A DNA stretch of 48,660 bases from Bacteroidales bacterium (GTDB taxonomy: Bacteria > Bacteroidota > Bacteroidia > Bacteroidales > JAADJA01), in the NCBI GenBank assembly GCA_016783885.1, contig JADHVR010000021.1, positions 1 through 48,660 on the forward strand. The letters run 5' to 3'. The position numbers and the translations under genes were made by a program. The stretch's first letter is position 1, and every line of letters begins with the position of its first letter. This document shows positions 42,691-48,660 of this stretch, one piece after another. The notes under the pieces are model-generated. The model did no database searches. It saw only the letters and a list, made by a program, of their open reading frames with translations, and was not told the DNA's origin.

Positions 42691-44295
42691 TTACAAGTTT
42701 CTTTTTTCTTTCTTGAGTCTTTTTGCAGCAGTTTGAATACATTCTCTTCTTGGTATGATTACCGAAACACCTTTATATTCTATTTCCTTCTTAAAAATTT
42801 TTGTATTTTTCTCATGTTGTTTTGGTGAAGGATCCATCACGATAATATGATCTTTTTCAACGCCGAGCGCCTCGCAAATAGCTTCAATTTTATCTGTTGC
42901 TGATGATTTTTGCCCGCCTGTCATTGCAACAGTTGAATTATCGAGGATAACAACAGTAATAGAAGAATTATCGTTAACAGCATCGAGCAATCCTGTCATT
43001 CCCGAATGTGTAAAAGTAGAATCGCCGATAACAGCAATTGTCGGTGTAAAACCTGCATCTGCTGCACCTTTAGCCATAGTAATGGAAGCGCCCATATCCA
43101 CGCAGGTATTTATAGCTTCATAAGGTTTAAGCGCGCCTAAAGTATAGCATCCTATATCCGAAAAAACCCTTCCTTTAGTATATTCAGCTAATGCTTCATT
43201 AAGTGCATTATAAGAATAAATATGCGGGCATCCGTCACAGAGTTTGGGCGGTCTGTTTGCTACAAGTTCAGGAATTGTCCTGGTTTCGGCTATTTCCATT
43301 CCCAGCGCTTTTTCCACTATATTCGGATTAAGTTCTCCGTCTCTCGGTATTGTCCCGTCTAACCTGCCTTTTATTTTTTTTCCTAATCCGAAGTAGCTTT
43401 TTATAATTTCTTCAACAAAAGGATAACCATCTTCCAGAACAAGTATCTCCTTACATTCGTTATAGAGCCTTTCCATCTTGCTATAAGGGATTGGATATTG
43501 TCCTAATTTCAGAACCGGAAAAGGAATATTTCTGTCAGGATGATTTTCAAGGAGATAATTGTAAGCGATTCCACAGGCAATAATGCCAAGACTTTTATCA
43601 GAACCTTCAAAATATCTATTTAATACAGAGTTATCAGATTCTTCTTCAAAATGAGGCTGGTTTTGTAGCAGGATTTTATATCGTCTGCGGGCATTTGCAG
43701 GTAAAAGGATAAACTGCTTCAGGTCGCCGGGTAAATGAATTTCGTTTTGTTCCCTGATATCTTTTCTTTCTATTCCTGCTCTTGAATGTGCCAGCCTGGT
43801 AGATAGCCTGACCAACACAGGAGTCCCGAATTTTTCTGATAATCCAAACCCGTAATGTATCATATCATAAGCTTCTTGCTGATTAGCAGGCTCAAGTGTA
43901 GGGATCATGGCAAATTTTCCATAAAATCTCGAATCCTGTTCATTCTGTGATGAGTGCATTGAAGGGTCATCGGCTACTACTACTATTAAACCCCCAATAG
44001 CGCCGGTAATGGCAGAGTTAATAAAAGGATCGGCAGCTACATTTAAACCAACATGCTTCATACATACCATTGCACGTTTTCCGGTATAAGACATTCCCAA
44101 TGATGCTTCCATAGCTGTTTTTTCATTAGCAGCCCATCCCGAGCGGATGTTTTTTTCTTTTGCTTCCTTCGATTTTAATACATATTCCATTATTTCAGTG
44201 GAGGGTGTACCAGGATAGGCATAGATTCCCGATAAACCGGCATCAATAGCACCCTGGGCTATGGCTTCATCACCTAATAACAATAATTTTTTCAT
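42691..44295 (-). CDS. iorA: Indolepyruvate:ferredoxin oxidoreductase, alpha subunit, short form
   Basis: A 534-residue thiamine diphosphate enzyme. The start at 44295 (MKKLLLLGDEAIAQGA) is preferred to the longer frame, because it is the family start. Features: YAYPGTPSTEI, AAMEASLG-type helix, LCDGCPHIYSYNAL (one Cys pair), and the ThDP/Mg site GDSTFTHSG...LDNSTVAMTGGQ from residue 424. It ends at PRREC plus a Lys-rich tail; the usual C-terminal two-[4Fe-4S] ferredoxin domain of IorA (about 600-650 aa) is missing. Pairs with iorB. Confidence 0.9.
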   Translation of the reverse strand: MKKLLLLGDEAIAQGAIDAGLSGIYAYPGTPSTEIMEYVLKSKEAKEKNIRSGWAANEKTAMEASLGMSYTGKRAMVCMKHVGLNVAADPFINSAITGAIGGLIVVVADDPSMHSSQNEQDSRFYGKFAMIPTLEPANQQEAYDMIHYGFGLSEKFGTPVLVRLSTRLAHSRAGIERKDIREQNEIHLPGDLKQFILLPANARRRYKILLQNQPHFEEESDNSVLNRYFEGSDKSLGIIACGIAYNYLLENHPDRNIPFPVLKLGQYPIPYSKMERLYNECKEILVLEDGYPFVEEIIKSYFGLGKKIKGRLDGTIPRDGELNPNIVEKALGMEIAETRTIPELVANRPPKLCDGCPHIYSYNALNEALAEYTKGRVFSDIGCYTLGALKPYEAINTCVDMGASITMAKGAADAGFTPTIAVIGDSTFTHSGMTGLLDAVNDNSSITVVILDNSTVAMTGGQKSSATDKIEAICEALGVEKDHIIVMDPSPKQHEKNTKIFKKEIEYKGVSVIIPRRECIQTAAKRLKKEKRNL

Positions 44296-44388
44296 AGTGA
44301 ATGTTAAATGTTGTATCTTGCGATGTATAATAAGCAAAAATATACAAAATATACAAATATATTATTTTTCCTAATACTTTTTTACTAT

Positions 44389-44976
44389 ATGAATTTTCTG
44401 GCACACCTCTATCTGTCGGGAGAAAATGAAGAGATTATTGTGGGGAATTTTATTGCCGATCATGTAAAAGGTAATAGACTCAATAAATATAGCGATGGTA
44501 TTAAAACCGGAATCCGGTTGCACAGGGAAATAGATACATTTTCCGATAATCACCTTGTTTTTCGTAAAAGTAAAAAACGGCTTGCCGGAAAATACAGGAA
44601 GTACGCAGGAGTGATCGTTGACATGTATTATGATCATTTCCTTTCTGCAAACTGGGACAGTTTCTCTGAAGAAGATATTAAAAGTTTTACAAACAGAATG
44701 TATAAGATAGTAATGAAACGATTCTTGATACTTCCTGCTAAAACTCAACGAATACTTCCTTTCATGGCTGCATCAAACTGGCTTGTTGCCTATGGTACAA
44801 TTGATGGTTTGAGCAGAGCCTTAAAAGGAATTGCTAATCGCACTCCTTTTGAATCGGGAATGGAAAATGCTATTGAAGATATTCAAAAGGACTACAATTT
44901 ATACAAAACCGAATTTGAAAAGTTCTTCCCTGAACTAATTGATTTTTCCAGGGTCAGGCGACAAGAATTATATTAA
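44389..44976 (+). CDS. acpH: Acyl carrier protein phosphodiesterase family (AcpH/DUF479)
   Basis: A 195-residue metal-dependent hydrolase family protein: MNFLAHLYLSG, GNFIADHVKGN, GIRLHREIDTFSDNH and VDMYYDHFLSANW are close to E. coli AcpH, with the His/Asp metal ligands in HREID and YDHFL. AcpH removes phosphopantetheine from ACP. The start at 44389 gives exactly that N-terminus; the in-frame ATG at 44308 precedes it by 81 bases. Its stop overlaps that of the convergent GerW-like gene by 4 bp. Confidence 0.88.
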   Translation: MNFLAHLYLSGENEEIIVGNFIADHVKGNRLNKYSDGIKTGIRLHREIDTFSDNHLVFRKSKKRLAGKYRKYAGVIVDMYYDHFLSANWDSFSEEDIKSFTNRMYKIVMKRFLILPAKTQRILPFMAASNWLVAYGTIDGLSRALKGIANRTPFESGMENAIEDIQKDYNLYKTEFEKFFPELIDFSRVRRQELY

Positions 44977-45347
44977 CTTTTCTTTTTCTCATTTTTTTCC
45001 TTCTTCATCTGCATTAACTTTTCAAGCAGGTCGGGTACTTTCTCGAAAATGGATTGCAAGCCTTTCGACCTTGAAACGCTGACCATCGAAATTTCATTGC
45101 CTTTTGAAACTAAAAATCCAATTGGTTCAATTCCGATTCCCGCTCCGACTCCACCGCCTTTTCCACTTTTTTTGTTGGTATCCTCACCTCCACCTCCTGC
45201 ACTTCCAAATCCCATCCCAATCTTGATAACCGGAATACAAGTAAATTCACCTAAGGTGAAAGGTTCTCCCATAACAGTTTCTGTTTTTGCCACTGTTTTC
45301 AGTTGGTCAAGAACCTTGTTCAGCATTTCTTCCAAATTAAATTCCAT
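44973..45347 (-). CDS. GerW/YtfJ family protein
   Basis: A 124-residue protein of the YtfJ (GerW, PF09579-like) family: LNKVLDQLKTVAKTETVMGEPFTLGEFTCIPVIKIGMGFGSAGG, a Gly-rich loop, IGIEPIGFLVSKG. In Bacillus the family acts in spore germination; in other bacteria the role is unknown. The C-terminus is Lys-rich. It lies 20 bp behind the DUF2953 gene, the same order as ytfI-ytfJ in Bacillus. Confidence 0.85.
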   Translation of the reverse strand: MEFNLEEMLNKVLDQLKTVAKTETVMGEPFTLGEFTCIPVIKIGMGFGSAGGGGEDTNKKSGKGGGVGAGIGIEPIGFLVSKGNEISMVSVSRSKGLQSIFEKVPDLLEKLMQMKKEKNEKKKS

Positions 45348-45367
45348 AGTACATAATTTTAAGTTAG

Positions 45368-45907
45368 TTATTTTTTGAATTTTAAAAAAGTCCTTATCAT
45401 TACAAGTAATATATTAATCACTCTGTTTTCAACCAATAATATCAAACTCAATTCACCATTGTAGTTTATGTTTAACCAAATGTTTTTCCGGTTAACGAAA
45501 GTGAAAACCGGTATTAAGAAAGCATTCAGAATAACATCATCCGTATCAATGTTCAGGTTAAATCTCCTGAGCTTAAATGATTTCAATACATTCCACGTAT
45601 ATTTTATGATCAGCCGGATTTTTTTAATCCCTGTTTTTTTTCTTTTTTTCTTCCTTTGTTTTTTATGTTTAACGAGCTTTTCTTTTTTCTTTTTTGTCCT
45701 AAACGGGAAAAAATTAAAATTAATAAAAAAAAACCAGAATCGTAAAAAAAATATTTCCTTTTTATCCGGGACCAGGCTAACCCTGAAAATTCCCTTTAAC
45801 TCAATAAAATATTTATTGGTATCTGTATTAATGTATAACCTTATCGGTGAAATTAATACCCACGTTAAAAAACTTAAGATGATTATACAAATAATTAGCA
45901 AAGTCAT
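45368..45907 (-). CDS. DUF2953 membrane protein (YtfI-like)
   Basis: A 179-residue protein with an N-terminal membrane span (about 2-20), a strand-rich region, a very basic Lys/Arg stretch at about 75-98, and a C-terminal beta part. The pattern TDDVILNAFLIPVF is typical of DUF2953. Function unknown. Paired with the GerW-like gene on the same strand. The A/T-rich coding region gives a Lys-loaded product. Confidence 0.7.
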   Translation of the reverse strand: MTLLIICIIILSFLTWVLISPIRLYINTDTNKYFIELKGIFRVSLVPDKKEIFFLRFWFFFINFNFFPFRTKKKKEKLVKHKKQRKKKRKKTGIKKIRLIIKYTWNVLKSFKLRRFNLNIDTDDVILNAFLIPVFTFVNRKNIWLNINYNGELSLILLVENRVINILLVMIRTFLKFKK

Positions 45908-45964
45908 TTGAATTGCAAGATACTAAATTAATTCAAAAGTGAAATATTTTTTCTGATTTCGGTG

Positions 45965-46375
45965 CTAATAGTATATTGTAGCCATAAGCCTTCTTCTTCC
46001 ACTCCTGTAACGGAATTCACACAGATAAATTCCCTGCCACGTGCCGAGGTTCAATCTGTGATTGGTGATAGGAATAGTAATTGATTGCCCGACCAGAGAA
46101 GATTTGATATGAGCCGGCATATCATCAAGCCCTTCGAAGGTATGGATATAATAACTTGCGCCTTCGGGAACCAGTTTATTGAAAACCGTTTCAAAATCGG
46201 TACGCACAGTCGGGTCGGCGTTTTCATTTATAGTCAGCCCGGCGGAAGTATGCTGAATAAAAACATGGAGAATCCCTTTTTCGGGCAATGACGAAAGTTG
46301 GTCTTCAATCAGATGTGTAATCAGATGAAATCCGCGGTTAAAAGATGGAAGCACTATTTCAATTTGTTGAACCAT
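45965..46375 (-). CDS. YjbQ/UPF0047 family protein
   Basis: A 136-residue protein with the family signature HTSAGLTINENADPTVRTD and GTWQGIYLCEFRYRSGRRR. A secondary thiamin-phosphate synthase activity has been reported for E. coli YjbQ; the physiological role is unclear. It is divergent from the PspC gene. Confidence 0.92.
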   Translation of the reverse strand: MVQQIEIVLPSFNRGFHLITHLIEDQLSSLPEKGILHVFIQHTSAGLTINENADPTVRTDFETVFNKLVPEGASYYIHTFEGLDDMPAHIKSSLVGQSITIPITNHRLNLGTWQGIYLCEFRYRSGRRRLMATIYY

Positions 46376-46628
46376 AAGGAATTTATGATTTTAGATTTTG
46401 TCCTGTCCTGAAGTTTCGGGATTGGGTCTTAGTGGCAGAAAAAAAGCTAAAACAAATACCAGTCCTGACGACAATATATTTCGTAAAGATAGATAACTTT
46501 TAACAAATAACGTTATACAAATGAAACTTTTATATGCTGAATAATTGCGGAATCCCAATACATTTAATTATTTGTAACCAAAGTGTTATTCGAAACGTCA
46601 AATAATGTTAATATATATTAAAAACACG

Positions 46629-46636
46629 TATATTTG
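46629..46636 (+). promoter_or_regulatory. -7 element of the PspC gene (near-leaderless)
   Basis: TATATTTG matches TAnnTTTG and ends only 8 bases before the ATG at 46645, so transcription would start within about 2-4 bases of the start codon. No -33 TTTG at the right distance is clear. Confidence 0.5.
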
Positions 46637-46644
46637 CAGCATCT

Positions 46645-47094
46645 ATGGAACAATCACGTTTATCCCGAAGCCAGGAAGACTCTGTAATTGGAGGAGTTTG
46701 CGGAGGGCTTGGAAATTTATTGAATGTTGATCCGATTTTATTCAGGGTATTATTTGTGCTTGCCATAATTTTTGGCGGGAGCGGATTAATCGTTTATATT
46801 GTCCTGTGGATTGTAATTCCTTTGGAAGAAACACCAATTATTAATACTAAAAAAGAAACTGCTATGGAACAAGAAAACAAAAATGCTAAAATTAAAAATG
46901 ACACAATGGAACAAAAGAAAAAGCAACAAAAAAATGACGGTAACCTTTGGGGAGGTTTGATTCTTATTACCCTTGGAGCTATTTTTCTGATCGACAGGTT
47001 TGTCCCGAGAATTGATTTTGGCGATCTGTGGCCCTTAATACTGGTAGTTGTGGGTATAATATTAATTTCAAAAAGTTACCAACGAACTAAGTAA
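46645..47094 (+). CDS. PspC-domain membrane protein
   Basis: A 149-residue protein. The PspC domain (LSRSQEDSVIGGVCGGLGNLLNVDPILFRVLFVL, residues 5-60) is followed by a Lys/Gln-rich linker and a second pair of membrane spans (about 100-145, LWGGLILITLGAIFLID, LWPLILVVVGIILI). It is the first of two genes with the next LiaF-like one. PspC modules sense or respond to membrane stress in many bacteria. No sigma or regulator partner is adjacent. Confidence 0.88.
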   Translation: MEQSRLSRSQEDSVIGGVCGGLGNLLNVDPILFRVLFVLAIIFGGSGLIVYIVLWIVIPLEETPIINTKKETAMEQENKNAKIKNDTMEQKKKQQKNDGNLWGGLILITLGAIFLIDRFVPRIDFGDLWPLILVVVGIILISKSYQRTK

Positions 47095-47126
47095 TTTCAA
47101 ATTTCAAAATATAAACTCTATAAAAC

Positions 47127-48044
47127 ATGAAATACAGTAAAATATTTTGGGGAGTTATCCTGATTGCAATCGGGGTGCTCTTTGCTCTGCGTAATTTCGA
47201 TATTTTTAGCTTTAGCTGGCATTCTATTTTCAGGTTATGGCCCCTGATTCTTGTCTTTTGGGGTATTGCAATTTTGCCGGTAAAATCAGTTATAAAACTT
47301 ATATTAACTGTTATTGCGATATTTATTGCCGTTATCATTTTAGCAAGGCATCCGGGACCTTGCTTTCATTGGTTTGACTGGAGGTGGGGAGATAAATACA
47401 TCTACCGGCAGGATGATAATCAATGGGAAGAGCAACATCTGACAGAAACTTATGACTCGAGTGTATTTACCGCCAGATTAAACTTAGAAGCAGCAGCAGG
47501 AAAATTTTATATAAAAAATACCTCTTCCGAATTATTTGAATTTGACAGCGAAGGCGATACCGGTCCCTATAAAATAACCACCAGCCAGGTGAATAATACA
47601 AAAATAATAAATGTTAAACATGAACGGTATTACATCAGGCGCGGGAAAGTATCAAGCAAGGCTTGGCTGGCATTAAGTCCCGAGCCGGTATGGAAACTGA
47701 ATATTGATGTGGGGGCGGCAAGCCTTGAAATGGATTTAAGCCCGTTTAAAATAGAGAAAATTGAGATTGATGGCGGAGCCTCAGATATCGAACTGAAACT
47801 AAGTGATAAAATTAAACGAACTAAGGTAAGTATCGATGCAGGAGCCTCGGCTATAAAAATCAAGATACCTTATGAGTGCGCCTGTGAGGTGAATACAAGC
47901 ACTATTCTTTCGTCAAGGGAACTTGACGGATTTAATAAAATAAAAAAGGGGTTTTATCAAACACCAAATTTTTCCGACACGGCAAACCAGATTTTTATTG
48001 AAGTAGATGCAGCGGTATCGAGTTTGAAAGTTATTAGGTACTAA
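47127..48044 (+). CDS. LiaF-like membrane protein with toast-rack C-terminus
   Basis: A 305-residue protein. Three or four N-terminal spans (to about residue 75) have the IFWGVILIAIGVLFAL and RLWPLILVFWGIAILP pattern of DUF5668/LiaF. The C-terminal part (from about 115) is a series of strands in a toast-rack arrangement, seen as repeated D-G-A-S steps (DVGAASLEMDLS, DGGASDIELKLS, DAGASAIKIKIP). Firmicutes LiaF inhibits the LiaRS stress pair. Here it follows the PspC gene by 32 bp. Confidence 0.82.
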   Translation: MKYSKIFWGVILIAIGVLFALRNFDIFSFSWHSIFRLWPLILVFWGIAILPVKSVIKLILTVIAIFIAVIILARHPGPCFHWFDWRWGDKYIYRQDDNQWEEQHLTETYDSSVFTARLNLEAAAGKFYIKNTSSELFEFDSEGDTGPYKITTSQVNNTKIINVKHERYYIRRGKVSSKAWLALSPEPVWKLNIDVGAASLEMDLSPFKIEKIEIDGGASDIELKLSDKIKRTKVSIDAGASAIKIKIPYECACEVNTSTILSSRELDGFNKIKKGFYQTPNFSDTANQIFIEVDAAVSSLKVIRY

Positions 48045-48057
48045 GGAAAAGGATTTT

Positions 48058-48660
48058 TTATTTTCTATTGATTATTGAAAACCGATTACTGATTCTTGGT
48101 TCCCGCCTCCAAGAGCTTTTTCGAATTTGGGCGATGGAAAAAGCGCCGGATAATCCGAAAAGAAATAGCATATTTGAGTTTGGTCTAAAAAGCAAAAGAA
48201 ATAAAAAATGCCACAAAAACACCATCCCGAAAACTTTCGGGACCAAAATACACAAAACATAATTAACATCTTTAATTTTTTTCTTTGCCTCTTTGAGCAA
48301 AGAATATGATTTTTCCAATTTATTTTTATCAAGTTCTTCCCTTTCTTTGGCTCCTGCACTTTCAGGATGGATTTTATCGGACTTGGGTATTTTTGTATAT
48401 TTCCTGGCTTTTGATTTTTTGTTAGGTCTTTTTTTGCCAACACATATTCTTTGACTAATCGGTATAAAGCGATCTGATGTATAAATACCAAGTACAAGTT
48501 TTTGAAATCCCAAAACACTCTTTCTTATTGTATGATCGTAAATATATGAAGCACATTCTATGAGCTTACCTGTTACTTCAGTAATAGTATCATCAAGTAC
48601 AAAAAACTTCTCTGTCGCCGGACAGCTTTTCGACTCCATATTTTTATCAACCTGGCATGA
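48058..48660 (-). pseudogene. Truncated DDE transposase (IS4-like family), frame broken
   Basis: The minus-strand frame is open from the window edge and reads FFVLDDTITEVTGKLIECASYIYDHTIRKSVLGFQKLVLG, the DDT box and following strands of an IS4-type transposase. After KEAKKKIKDVNYVL (near 48265) the reading no longer looks like a transposase; a palindrome at 48225-48242 is just beyond. The rest is hydrophobic or unordered. The 5' part lies outside the window. Probably inactive. Confidence 0.75.
48225..48242. repeat. Palindrome TCCCGAAAACTTTCGGGA within the transposase remnant
   Basis: TCCCGAAA (48225-48232) pairs with TTTCGGGA (48235-48242) around AC. Same ends as elements at 5760-5779 and 13812-13829. 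It sits just after the point where the transposase frame breaks. Confidence 0.7.

Overview
The window looks like chromosome of an anaerobic member of the Bacteroidota (Bacteroidales/Marinilabiliales-like). The DNA is AT-rich. Several genes have the Bacteroidota promoter form TTTG-N19/20-TAnnTTTG. Three proteins end in a type IX secretion (T9SS) sorting domain, and one gene encodes the T9SS plug protein. A PtpA-type prolyl tripeptidyl peptidase, a LytS/LytTR pair, an ECF sigma factor with a barrel-bearing anti-sigma partner, and a bacterial GGGP synthase fit the same group. Aldehyde:ferredoxin and indolepyruvate:ferredoxin oxidoreductases point to ferredoxin-based anaerobic catabolism. The assignment is inferred from gene content only.

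Layout. 0.4-5.4 kb: TPR protein, PtpA-like peptidase, GGGP synthase and thioredoxin reductase, all on the minus strand. 5.6-7.1 kb: tRNA-Pro(GGG), a decayed tRNA-Pro-like copy built from palindromes, a Bro-N gene and the tail of a tyrosine recombinase; this reads as the scar of an integrated element. 7.2-9.7 kb: a lipoprotein and a LytS-type kinase with its LytTR regulator. 9.7-10.2 kb: debris of a DNA methyltransferase and a DUF559 nuclease among tandem hairpin repeats. 10.2-16.4 kb: DUF418 protein, TsaB, an efflux adaptor and a TolC-type channel with no pump gene, and a secreted hypothetical. 16.5-22.4 kb: adenine deaminase, ArsR-like regulator, RsmA, and a tungsten aldehyde oxidoreductase behind a DeoC-like aldolase. 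22.5-27.8 kb: T9SS plug, two paralogous outer-membrane barrels, anti-sigma/barrel fusion and ECF sigma factor. 28.4-32.6 kb: crotonase, 3-hydroxyacyl-CoA dehydrogenase and thiolase, with a HEPN/MNT pair inside the run. 32.8-36.0 kb: a formyltransferase-like gene flanked by hairpins, then DnaG. 36.1-42.0 kb: three tandem T9SS cargo paralogs. 42.1-44.3 kb: IorB and IorA. 44.4-48.0 kb: AcpH-like protein, GerW-like and DUF2953 pair, YjbQ family, PspC and LiaF-like proteins. 48.1-48.66 kb: a broken transposase running off the edge.

The most distinctive feature is the density of short palindromic repeats in at least five families. They cluster in decayed loci and at gene 3' ends, where they supply the stop codons of several genes. 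Functional ideas worth testing are aldolase-to-AOR acetaldehyde channelling, sigma control by an envelope-spanning barrel protein, and a toxin-antitoxin-like pair in a fatty-acid operon.
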